Shown: in pieces, positions 34,823 through 47,400 of the stretch | Layout: the number at the start of each line of letters is the position of its first letter | Numbering within the stretch: the stretch's first letter is position 1 | Source of the DNA: Stenopsyche tienmushanensis | Lineage: Eukaryota > Arthropoda > Insecta > Trichoptera > Stenopsychidae | Reading direction: 5' to 3' | Assembly: GCA_008973525.1 (NCBI GenBank) | Contig: WACJ01000519.1 | Span: 1,922,001 to 1,986,000 of the forward strand | DNA: 64,000 nt | Made by a program: the position numbers and the translations under genes | The notes under the pieces: model-generated | Told to the model about the DNA's origin: nothing | What the model saw: the letters and a program-made list of their open reading frames with translations, nothing else | Databases searched by the model: none

Positions 34823-37174
34823 ATATTTAATTAATTCTATTATTGAATTTAACGGGTATACGTTGATAAGAATAGGGGTTCATTTGGTGAGATAACGCTT
34901 ATTTATATCAAGCGGGTATATACAGGTTTGGTCCGATTAACTAAGCATTCCATAAACCATAAATAGACGCGTTAATATAGATTCCGGATAAATATTTGTT
35001 GTTTATAAACGTAGCGATTGATAAAATAACGCGTTTTCCTTATACAAGTATATATAAGTCATGTGAGATAAATTTGCAAGAAGGTTACTCATTTGATAAT
35101 ATGAAAAGCTAAAACAACAACAACAACAATAACATAATGATATACCATTTTTTTTAGTAACGACGCAGAAAAATCAGATGATTCCCCGATATTTTCTTCA
35201 ATAAATAGATTTTATACGTAAAGAAGATTAGAAAGATACTAAGAGATTAAATATTAAGATAAGCAAACATGTCGAATATGTTTTAAATATGAATTCATAT
35301 ATATATATATATAAATATATATATACAGCCATTTGTTCATTTTCATCACAATACAATTATCCTATATCAAAATTACTTCATGATTGTTCCGACGGTATGT
35401 GAAAATATGATATGCAACCAGCTGCAAAAATAGATCTGATTCTCCAGATGCGAGTCTATAAATTTAAAAAATAGTCCGCGTATAATGCTTTGATTAATCC
35501 GTATATTCATAACGACGCTATCGATGGAGAAGCACGAACAATTTCAAGATCAGAAGTAGAAGCAAAACATCATCAAGATTTTAGTATATATGGAAAAAAT
35601 ATAACGGATCTCCGGGATCCTTTATTTTATAAATTTGTACACGTTCTACGATATACGTATATTTATACACGATTCAATTGAAACAGTCGATTTGACTTAA
35701 GAAGTGATTAAATCGTAGATAGAGAAGATATAAATCTGAATTTCCTAGTGATATTTAAGTCCTATTTTCAATAAAATACATGCAAACATGCAACGGTTAT
35801 TGTTTTGGGTCGTTAAAAATTAAGATTAACTTTTGTAAAATGAAAATAAATTATATATTATAAGAAGTTGGCCAACCAAAAGTACGCTATCGAAGTAGCT
35901 AATGAGTGCTCTTTGTTAGTAAAGATAGTGAACTTAAATATATTAGTGGAATAGTATTTGATAAAGATAACGACACCTAAAATGCATTCAGTGTGCCGCA
36001 GTTTTCTAAATACGTGAATGCAGTTCATTCAAATTTAACCGGCCGATTCATATAGAGTCGGCGTAGAAAAGGAAGGATCTTGTATTGAAATAAGAGTAAC
36101 GACGCTCACAAATGATTAGAAATAGGACTCACGAATCACATCTAATATCATGAAGTTTTAAGACTAGGTGTTAATAAAATATATAGTTTATATCCTAATA
36201 TTGTTAAAATGATAAGCGGTAAGATATAAATAGATTTGTAAAATATTTGAATTTCATTCATAAACCATCTAGCTAGACGTTTTGAGTCGCGTCGTTGAAG
36301 TAGTTTTCAGACGTTTCATACGCGACGATAGATTTCCACCGCGTATTAACGCCGAAATACGTTGAATTCTCGTCTCGCAAGCCGAAAATGTAATAAAACG
36401 GAGCGCTAAATGTAATATCGTCCGACTATTGAATACGGTAATACGTATAAGGCCTTTAAAAGGAGTTGAAAACTAATTTTTATTCTAAATATTCCCTCGA
36501 GAAAAACGGTCCGATTGCGGTTTTGTGCGTGAAATTAAATCCAGACGAAATAAATGAACGGAAATACAAAAGCCCAAAAAGATATGCATAAAATACATCA
36601 TATTAAAGTTAATATAGTTCTTCATAAAATGGATTAAACTCTTAAAATATAATCATTTCTATATATATATATATTTATATAGAAATAGGGGAAGATTGTT
36701 TATTTATGATTCTTTCATTAAGTTTTAACTACTTGCAAGAACACTATAAGAAGGCGTAGAGTCATAGTTCGTTAGAATTATTTTGTATCATCGATATATT
36801 CAATACGAAGCAGTTATAAAACAACAGCGAAGAAAATATCAAATCGGGATAAGACATTCAAGTTACATATATAAAGGGTCATCCGAGTGTGACGTCTATA
36901 CTATACTGAATTCGGCCATAATTTTGTATGGCGACGAGACACAAATCGAGAAAATACCTCCAGGCGTCGCATTTGGATGATCCTATACTTTTATGTTGAA
37001 AATAAAATTCATTTTTGTTATAATAACAGAGCCGAGACAAAAGTGTGACGCGTGAAAAACTCGCCTTGGTTCAATTCAGTCGTCGGTCGTACATTTTTGT
37101 GGTGTAAACATTTAAGTTTTTTCGCGTATGTGAATTTTAACCATAGATCACTAATCATTAGTCTTGCGGACTAT

Positions 37175-37217
37175 GAACGGGGAACGCATTCGGCGTGTTG
37201 CCGAACATTCCCCGTTC
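37175..37217. ncRNA. Strong GC-rich hairpin, possible structured RNA
   Basis: GAACGGGGAA pairs with TTCCCCGTTC, and inside it TTCGGC pairs with GCCGAA around a GTGTT loop, leaving a small CGCA/CA bulge. The stem has 16 base pairs and is far more GC-rich than its surroundings. Flanks on both sides are repeated, in diverged form, at 45,165-45,275. It could be a UTR structure, a small-RNA precursor or a MITE end. There is no evidence of expression. Confidence 0.35.
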
Positions 37218-38351
37218 AGTATCTAAATAAGCAAATTAGTGACGGATGCGTATTTGTTGCATGTCGTCGTCGATCGTCGACGTGTAATCTTAGTGATCCA
37301 GGGTTGATACAATTTAAATTAATTTTGCTTTGATATAAGTATATATATATATTATGAACATATACAGTATTAAACTCTTTACGTGTGATAATCGCATTAT
37401 TATTAACAATTACATCCGTACCACCTAAACAAGGATCTAAACCCTAAGTGCCGATTGCTTATATTATTACAAAATATATATAATATTCAAGTAAACAGAT
37501 GATTTGTTTGAAGTACATCGATAAATTCACGAATGAATAGACGAAAAGCTATAGATTCATCGGCTCATATAAATTAAGACTAGATAACATTTCAATTTAT
37601 AGAATAGATTCAACTTAACGCATCAACCGAAGGTGCTTACAGAGTTTGTACTTTGTATTTTTATAAAATGCACGACGCAAACGCAAAATCAATAGGCCAT
37701 TTAGAATATAAATGTGCATCCATGGCGTCTCTTCTGTGCGAAATATTCAACGTGAACGCTAATGCAAATCAATTCAACTTTGATGCACTATCTTCGGATG
37801 ACTTAATATATTTTAGAATCACAGATACTTGCACATTTAACGCATGGTGTTAAAACTTAAGGCTTCATCTTCAAATCTAATATTACTTATTTTTGATAGA
37901 TGCTCGTTGATGATGAGGATGAGCGGTACAACGATCGTTTTGATGATCCGATATGTGATGAAATTACTTGTTTAAATTTAGCCGTTCGCTATTACGACCC
38001 CAGCAGTGAAAGAACCGATACCAAATTAAGCTTACCCTCTGTTGTAAAACGCTATTCGTGTATAAATTTATTGTCTTTAACGATAAAGTAAGACTAATGT
38101 TTCCATTTTGTAGAAAGAAAGTTCAAGCATCTCATAAAAACATATATAATTTATAAAAAAATCGACAGTTCTTCGACGATGCTACGCAATGAAAAACTTA
38201 AGGCTGACTTATACGTATACCAAACGAACAAAACAAGTGTGTCAATGTACAAATATCTGTCATTGCTAAATGAAATTTGAAGAAAAGTTTGCGTATTGTA
38301 TAAATGCGGACAGCGATCCTTCGTCCGTCTCGTAATAACGTGGTATTGCAT

Positions 38352-38357
38352 TTTATT
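38352..38357 (-). terminator. Cadps: Candidate polyadenylation signal of CAPS
   Basis: This is the first AATAAA found on the minus strand after the stop codon at 38,603, about 250 nt downstream. Neural genes often use much longer UTRs, so more distal sites are likely as well. Confidence 0.3.
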
Positions 38358-38602
38358 AACGATAACTACCGGACTATCTTGCCTAATGATACAGTCCATG
38401 TTTTAAGTCTCCCGAATATAAAAGTGACTGCGTCCGTATCAGCACAACCCTCATCCGTGTACGTTGTTTTAGAATAAATTGCACGACGAGTCTGCTGCTC
38501 GCTGAGTTTGTAAACGACGCTTTTGACAATCGCTTGGATTCATATGGATCGAATAAAAGCGAAAATATTTTCCATTTCCAAGTCATCTTTATAGTTGCGA
38601 GG

Positions 38603-41448
38603 CTAAAACCAGCTAGACGCTCCTCCGAGCTTCGTCGACAGCTCTCCGATCCCTCTCCCGAACATATTTCCCACCTATAAATATGAGCATAATTGAATAC
38701 AAACGATATTAACGTTAGGGGCGTCCGCGAATAATGTCGTTTTTTTGGATGCATCATCTTAAAAATAGTAGCATTAAGTCTGTAGCGGAATAATAGGCTT
38801 TCTATTCAAACGTAAAGAACAAAAAAGACAATGCTTAAAGCATTGACAAAAAATTATTTCAACCGCTAAACTATCATTGTATTAAAAATAGTACCAGGAT
38901 GTATTGGCGCACGATAAGAGAGTATCGGCAGATGTATTCAGTCGACATTTGGATAGATTGAATGCAGCATTATATATAAAAAGAGGTCAACTTTGCCACA
39001 CAACATTTTCATTTGATTATTTTGAATTGCATTGAATAAAAACGACATCACCGTCGGGAGCCCCTAATAAAATACATTGTGTATTTGCGTATAATTAGTT
39101 TTAAAGTGTGTGCTTACTTTTCCTACTACGGCAGTGACGTTACCGAGTTTACCGTCCTCCGTTAGCGATTCAAGTCTTGATTTTCCTCCTCGAGCACCGT
39201 CGTCTGAGCCGTCCTCACCTCCTCTGAAAGTTTTATAATAATTTCCACAGTTTTAAAAATGTTTTTGGTACGATGCATGATATGAACGCATTCGATATGA
39301 GTGCATGTTCCCATATAAGTTTGAATTGAAGTCATATTTTGTTATTCAGTGAGACTAATATGTATTGTAATTTAAAACGTACTGTGAATCATCGCCTCTT
39401 TGTGACATGATCAAAGAACACGTCGCTTCCTCGGCTTGCATCCGCGTCGAGACCGAATTATAATTTTTGCTATTCAGTTTATCGTCGATGACGCCTTGCA
39501 GTTCGAAATCGCTGTACATTTTCTGTAAAAATATCACATTCCGAGCGTGAATTCATGAATGATTTTGCATTCGACGCGTTATAATCGTATCGTAATACTT
39601 TGATGATGATGGATAAGCAGGCACACTGGTGTGGATGAAGAGCCGAACGTTCATTTAGCCAATTGTTGATAAGGTTAAACTGTGCTCCGTACCATTGCTC
39701 GAATAACGTCAAGATCCATAACTCATCGGTGACCTGAAAAATTTACAAAAAGGTGATTATTTTTCATTTTTAATGACGGCGTAATATATATAAATAGTTA
39801 CCTTCGATCTTATTTGATCCATGCTATTTCTCATGAACGTTACGTAGCCTTGTCCCATATCTTTCCCCGATCCTGATACGTTCTAAGGATAAAAACAAAT
39901 ATATAGCGGTTAAATCTTAAAGGCTTTAACGTGTGCGTCGACATATTTAATTGTTAAATAGGATTGATATAAAATATAACTGTATTCAGTTGAAGTCTTA
40001 TTGCGTACGTCTTTCTACAAAATATTTGCCACAAGTCGCATTCTACGAGTCCATATTTAATCCCAAATATCCCTACGTTAATGTTCTGACTATCGAATTC
40101 GACGTTTTTGACTGCACTAAGACGATGACGATATAAATATGTTTATGAATAAAATAGCAATTCTACTTACGGCAATCGTTAAGATGGAACCTATCAGACT
40201 TCCTTCGTCAAATCTAGCCAGCTTGGCCAAAACGGCTTCTAAAACTGCCGTCAATCTACTGCATAAACTGGCCGTCATTGCATTAATGCACGTTTCAATC
40301 GACGCATCCATTCGAGTATGATAAGAATGCTGAAAAAATGATTATATACTTCTTATTATGCCGAATGTGAAATACTCTCATATTATATTACGGAAGTATT
40401 TAATTACCACATCTATTCCATCCACCGTACACAACTTAAACGCTTGATTCTTAGCGTCCAAGATTACGTTAACCATAGCGCATACTTCTGACGGCAGGAT
40501 GTAGTCTGTTGATATAAACGTAACGCTCTTTTTAAGCAGGACTGTAAAAAAAAACAATTAAAAAACTGTTCAACTATTCTATATATTATATATAATAAGC
40601 CTTTTAGAATTTGGATTATACTTGGAAAGCGGCGTCGGTTCGTTGCACGCAGCTTTCCATCATATCCGTGGCCATTAATTTGAGTCGCTGTTCTAAATGA
40701 GTCCGGAATTCCGCATCGGGCCAATGTAAATCCTTGATAAAACATTGGAGGGCGTCCAATTTCCAAAACAATTCTTCAGATGTTCCGCATCCGTTGCTGA
40801 TGAATTATTAAATAAAAGCATGAATTTATGCATAAATATGTATTTAAAAACGTCATAAACATATTTAAATACCCTTTAATTTCCCATTTTTCTTTCTCGA
40901 AGCCTTTATGCAGACTTTGTGCAATCGATGATTCCATCAAATCGACGTATCTCACTACCAACGGAGCGAACGTCTCACGCAGATGTTCGTGGAATTTGCC
41001 CATTTTCAAATTGGCTGTAAAATAAATTCAAAATTACATCTAACCAATGAATAAACAGATATGTTCGGTGTTGTGCTTAAATCTATTAAGACAAAATGCT
41101 ATAAGGATTAAATTGAATTGAACAAACGGTTTTCCGCAGCCGCCTTTTTCTGTTGAGGCGTCATTCCGTGAGAGCCGGCTGTTAAAAAATGTTTTTCAAA
41201 CATAACCAGATTTAAAATATGCATTCTTGTTTCAACGATGAGTTTAAATGCAAATTTATCAAGCGTGGAAATAAATTTATCGATATTTTACCTTCGGATC
41301 TCAAGAAGTCGTTCAATATTTGGAACAACGGGAACGAGTCCCATGTATCTGGCGGCAGCTCAGATAGTACTCGGTCCATATCCACGGCAAAGAGCGACCA
41401 GAAAATCTCAGAATGTTCAACGAGGAGATCTGAGAACCACGCAAACGC
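38603..41448 (-). CDS. Cadps: CAPS C-terminal half: MUN-region exons and true C-terminus
   Basis: Ten exons encode [73 protein letters not shown] and [18 protein letters not shown], all hallmark CAPS sequences. The acidic tail exon 39,223-39,118 ends in AVVGK at a GTAAGC donor. The last exon, 38,674-38,603, gives [20 protein letters not shown] then SWF and stop. If the tail donor were not used, translation would stop at 39,064. Exon 40,541-40,408 is 134 nt instead of 135: the expected Ser-Trp-Leu-Lys-Lys codons read TCCTG-CTTAAAAAG, missing one G. Confidence 0.92.
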
Positions 41449-44400
41449 CTGAAAAAGATTGCACATTACAGAAATACATAACCGGTATTGAATTTATCCA
41501 AATTGCACGCGGCGTTAATAGGATCCATATTGTAAATCAACAATAATTTACTCACCTAATGATTTAACAAGCACTAAATATATAAACGTTACTAATCATG
41601 GATGAAAATCATCTCCAAAACAAAACGACATGATTCACCTACGGATATTTCATTCATCGACGCAGATCACATACAACTCTACGCATGACACACTATTGAT
41701 CTATCGATTTGACGCGACGTCTAAGTGCGTCTCAATATTATATACGCTATGCAAATATCAATCAACAAAGATGGTGAAAGCTAATATACTGATTCGGCGG
41801 TGAAGTAAAACAAAATCAATAAAGCCAAAGGATAGAAGCGTCATAAGGCATGCGATACAAAGGTGACGAATCGAAATTTCTTCGAATAAGACGTCCTCCT
41901 CGTGGAGCCGGCCAAATTTCAGTCGTCGCTTGGGAACAATGTCACGATGTGTAATTATAAAAATAAATCTGTATAAGAGTATAAAAGCAAATGTAAATGA
42001 AAAATGTATGAATCTAAACATAGCGGCTTTGAGATACGCATTCAAATGAGATTCAATCGTATTTTCTACGCACAGTTCTTTCACTATCAAGCTAACGTTG
42101 CTCTTTTTTCAACGCGTCCAATGAACATTCAGCGTCAAAATGCAATGTCCATATTGCTATGATTTATTCAGGATCTCAACAAATCATAAATTGGCTTCAT
42201 ATTTCTATATGCATGAAAAGCAAAGGTGATTTTAAATAATATCTACTCAATCTGACGACGAAACTCGTTTGAAATCATACACGTGTTGGGGCGTTTCTCA
42301 GTAAACTGGGCATTTAAGTTAATTTCATTATATCAAAAACAGTTCCCTGGCGTGTCATCAAATATTTGCATTAGATTGAGTTAATTAGAAAAATTCAAGT
42401 CACTTGAACAATATTACATGATTGTTTTATAATTATTTTTTAGTTCATATTATACATTTTATTTAGATCTTGGAAAATGTATTTTGTTATAATAGATAAA
42501 TATTCCCTGTGTACAGCAAAATAGCTTAACTATACTTGTAAGTCAATTAAACAGTCCCCTGGCAACAGTCCCCCTGCATTATAACGGGCTTAATATGGAA
42601 TTTTAAACATTTCCAAAGCTCTATAATAATAAAATCCAAATATTTAGTTTCGATTGAGGCAATGCAGCACGCGTCTTAGTGTCGGTCGTGACCTCAGGAT
42701 CTCCAGGAGAGGAGAGGGTCTCTATACGCTTCTGGACCTCTATGTTTCTGTTTCACTTTACGGTGCCCACCTATAAAACTCCAGTGGAGAGGACCAACCC
42801 TACGCCCGTGGGTAACAGGTAGCCTATCTAACATGAGTTGGGTAAGCAGCCTCCCCCTGTGGTACGTACCCATAAATTGGAATGTGGAACTGTCGATTAC
42901 AGGAGGAGAAGGAGGACTCTGTTCAAAAGGTGACACCACTATCTTCAACATTTTCAACAGCCTAGAGCATACAGAAGAAAACAGTAGCTAGGTACTACAA
43001 ATTATCAATATAGCGGCGCTTGGGTATGGACTCTGTCATCAAGAGATCAATCATACCACCAAGTCGCTGTCTGTCCAGTCTTTTAATTGATCACCTACGG
43101 CACATTTTGCCTCATTTCGACCTCTATCACCCAAAAAACGACGCCCTAAACGTGTTCCGTCGTTTATCGCAGCCGACTCGTTGGTCAGGACTTATTTACA
43201 CTACTCAAACCGTATTTTCCATTTAAATACACAGTCCCCTGACATAGACAAAATTCCCCATATGTAGAGTTTACTGAGAAACGCCCGTTAAGATATTTTG
43301 ACCAAATACGGACATATTATTTTTGACAGGGTGAAAGTGTTTTATCGAACGAAACTAAATACATAATGATCAATTTTTAATATATATTTGTGGATTTATC
43401 AATCGCTAATATCAGAACAGTCAATATGATTGATAACGGATCAAGCTTGGTGCTTTTGTGCAACTATTAATATTAATGCGTGTGTATTTTTATAAATCAT
43501 ATCAACGTAACGTTAAATATAAAATAATATTAATGAGTTTGGCTCAATTTACATCTTGCACAATTCTTTAAGGTCAATGAAAAATTGCATCAAATGATGA
43601 CGATGGACAGTGGATATAAAAGCTTTACGCGATGCTAAGATTTCAAACGGTCTCGTCTAAGGATACAAAATTAATACACACAATATGACGTTTGAAGTAT
43701 TAGATGTGATCATATCATTCAACTGTGTGTCGACGATTGTAAAATGTGAGAAATCACGAAAGCGGTATAACGTCTGTCAATGCGAGACTCATACGGCTTC
43801 CGTTGTTTCTCTGCACTACGTGCCGTTGTATTCGTGTTTTATCGATGGAGTGTGTTTGTGTTTTTGCAGAGTGATGTGGAACATAATATGTACATAATAA
43901 ATATAAATTTGATTGTTTAATTACGTTTGGTTGACCGCTAGAATCCGTTTTGTTATAAACCTGCGGAACAAAATAAGAGAAAGAGCACACAAAATAGAGA
44001 AAGGCAGGAACAACGACATTGATAGATCATAGCAATTGTGCAAATTATTAAACAGTTAAATATGCATGATTCGCTCATATTTTAATTGTGTATTGACGAC
44101 GCAATCGCGGTGCACATTTGAATGATATTCCGTTCCGCGTGTAATTGAAACGGATCATACTTTGATTATGCTTGAACAAAATTGCATTGACGGTTTGTGT
44201 TTCATTAATTAAAAATATGAGCGAATCATTCGTTTTAATTTAAAGGAACATCCAATGTGTGAAACCCATAGACACGACATAAAAGACGACATCAACGGAA
44301 TTATATATAGTGACTTTTGACATAGATCTGATATGATATGCTCGGAACGCTGTCCGTATTACTTACAATATCTCTCAAATGCACCAACCTAAAATATTAG

Positions 44401-47400
44401 AGAAATTCGATGGCACAATGAACGATGCGTCGATTAATAGTGCGCTGTAATATTAATGATTAGGAGTTTTTCGAATGTTTTCACTCTATTCCTCTAATAT
44501 ATGCTGCAATATATTGCAATTTTAAATCGAATTAAATTGGAATAAAGTGAAAATCCACACAAATTTATATACGATTTATGTCGAAAGTTATTATATCTAA
44601 ATTAAGACCATAAAATATATAATAGACGGATTAGAATCAGATAAATTCGATTGGATAATACGAATCGATTGAACGTTTGAGATTTATTATTATTTTATGG
44701 TCACCCTCGGGAATAATCATAGTGATTTATAGAATTTCTCAGCAAATAGTATTCCGTAAGGTTACATTTTTCAAATGTGCTTTGGACAAAATACTCGATA
44801 AAGCGCATTTGAAATGCATTATTAAGAAAATTTAGCACTTGAATCGATTCGGCGAGTAATGTTATTAGCGTTTTCCAATATTAATAATATTACTCGCGGA
44901 ATGCTTTTTATGCACACATATATTTTTAACGTCTAACATCCAATTTTGAATTTAGCAGGCCAATCATGTTAAAATTTCAGATTAGATCATTAGGTGCTCA
45001 TGGGAAAATTTGGAAAAATCTAAAAAATTGTGCGTATTTAACGATTTGAGCACCTATTGATAGATGGATATTAAATTACTATGTGGACGCTGTTCACAAT
45101 TTTTAATTTAATCGAAATGAAATTGTAAACGTGTGCAATTTAAGACTTAATCAACCCTAGATAACTAATCGTTAGCCTCACAGACTACACATATGCACGT
45201 TAACGAACATTTTTCGTTCAGTATCTTTTTAAATAACGCGTGCACGTCGAATATACGATCAGTGATCTAACGTCAAAAGAGATTGCGGCATAATAAAAAC
45301 ACGTTTTACCAAAAATATTTTATATTAAAGGCGTCAGCTTAAAAACTGTGAACAGTTGGTCGTATTTCAAACGAAATTTATTTACAAAGAAACGTCGTTA
45401 ACGTATCCATTTTAAGCAATATTTACCTCCGCGTAGTGTTCTTCGTTTTGCGTCAATAAATCGACGCATAGCTCCGCCAAATGGATGAGATCTTCGAGTT
45501 TCTTCGCTGGCGTAGCCATCGTTTCGCCTCTTAAATCCTCTGAAATATGCGGCATAACGCATGACGTTAATCAATATTATAAAATCTATGAAATTTAGAG
45601 CGTCATTTAAAAAATGTATTCACCTTCGATATTGGCTTTTTGTGAAAGTTGAGTATAATTTAAGAGTGCAGCCGTTTCCAAGCTCGTTTTGATCATATTG
45701 CGTACCTCCTCCGGAGGCACAGGCGTTACGATATCCTTCATGAGTACGCGCTCCAATAGACTCAACGTTGCCTGAAAATCAAACGATTTAATAACCGCGT
45801 AGTCTGTTTGAATGTTTCATTTGTGTTTATACTTTTAAAGCTCCTTCGGGTCGTCCAAACGGGAATGCATATCTGAAGTTTGTGATTTGATACTGGAGCA
45901 ACTCTCTTAATCTGTCCTTGATTTCGGCGAATTTATCCTTCTCTTGGACTGTAATACTGCCGACACCGTCAGGTCTGTAATAAAATTATCAATGTTCGTA
46001 TTAAAATAAATTAATGATTATAAAAAAACACCGTAAAACGCCTTATCGGTTCTGATTAGTGCGCGAAACCTTCCAATAATACAAACGCTTCAAACTGCGG
46101 ATCATAGAGGATATTGGAAGACTGCATTGTGATACGACAAAGACAAGAAGAAGCTATTCCATTCATGAAATATTATTTACTTTTAGATATTATGTTATGA
46201 GACGGTATTTATTCCTATATACATTTAATATTCATGTGTTCAGCATACAGTATCCATTTAAATAAATTTTATTATATCAAAAACGTTTTTATAATACTCA
46301 AAAATAGTTCACTGGTCGTATAAGGCTCAAAATCAATTAAATTATTTAATTGTTTGAACAATATTTACATGATTGTTAATTAGATCTGCTTATTCTTTTA
46401 TTATTAATAAGGTGATATTCCAGTCTAGAATTCTATGCTCCCTATGGAGCGAGCTTTGATATGTACATCTGGGTAACCCATTGAGTCACCCAGGTATACA
46501 TATCGAAGCTATAATTATATATGTAGATTAACAAATACTTCAAAAAATTCACTTACCTATTACCGTGAACGTGTGAGGCACAAAAGGCAAATGAGTAATG
46601 TATCAAAGTCGGATCTATGGTTTGAGTAGCAGCTTGTGCCGTATCCAAAAGATCTGATAAATAGCATAAATGTCGGTAGCAACCTCGCACACCGTAGCGT
46701 GCACAATACTCATCGAGTACAAAAACTTGACCTGGTGAAAACCAACCCTGCAAACGTTGCAAAACAATACAAACATATCAAACAAATCAAATCATCTTAA
46801 CGTTGGTTATATTAACGCATTTCAAAAACAACTTACAAGCGAGCAATAAGGATCGTTGAGACGGTATTTCAAAGTTAAAGATTGCAGAGTTGCAAATAAG
46901 GCAGCGTGGTCAAATGTACAAGGATCGGCCTGGATGTAATCTTCCATGCCGTGCTTTCTGGCTTTGTCTGCGTCTTTAATTCGATTCAATTCATTATTAT
47001 CATATGTCATATCGGTAAATCATTAAATAGCGTTAATCGTACCACCCATAATCTTATGATGCGTATCACTCGTCGTCGGAGGCGTCGGTTTGTGGCTTTG
47101 TCCGGTCGCTCGATACATAGCCATAACCCATAAATGACATTCATTTTCATCCGTGACACCCATCAAGACTGATTCGCCGTCTCTCACCGCGTTCATGAAA
47201 TATTTTCCTCCTTCCAATTCTGTAAAATATCAAAATTTCATGACAGCAACAGAATATATTTATATATTTGGACTTTAATACCGATAAAATAAAATGAAAA
47301 TATGTATCTCACCCATTCCTACCATAAGTTGAGCTGAAAAATAAAATCATTATGATTATTTGCCGTACGCTTTATATCAATATCGATAAACTTAAATTAA

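Larger units (their letters stand above)
34823..38602. other. Region downstream of the CAPS stop codon: likely 3-prime UTR and intergenic DNA
   Basis: No transposon termini or protein homology were found here, which contrasts with the dense transposons to the left. CpG dinucleotides look more frequent than in the flanking transposon-rich DNA, but this was not counted. Plus-strand ORFs at 35,490-35,681, 36,783-36,980, 37,653-37,853 and 37,900-38,091 are of a length expected by chance. The part nearest 38,602 must contain the CAPS 3-prime UTR. It also holds the hairpin at 37,175-37,217. Confidence 0.5.

Noticed and set aside
36905..36980. GDETQIEK peptide as a mariner catalytic motif
   Set aside because: It resembles the GDETW block only over four residues, with no flanking transposase sequence or TA-flanked termini nearby.
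37653..38091. Plus-strand ORFs (66 and 63 codons) as a nested gene opposite CAPS
   Set aside because: Their length is within chance expectation for this window, there is no homology, and no consistent splice or promoter signal links them.
38383..38757. 124-codon minus-strand ORF as an independent gene
   Set aside because: It is a frame shadow over the last CAPS exon. The exon frame starting at the acceptor at 38,675 gives the conserved CAPS C-terminus.
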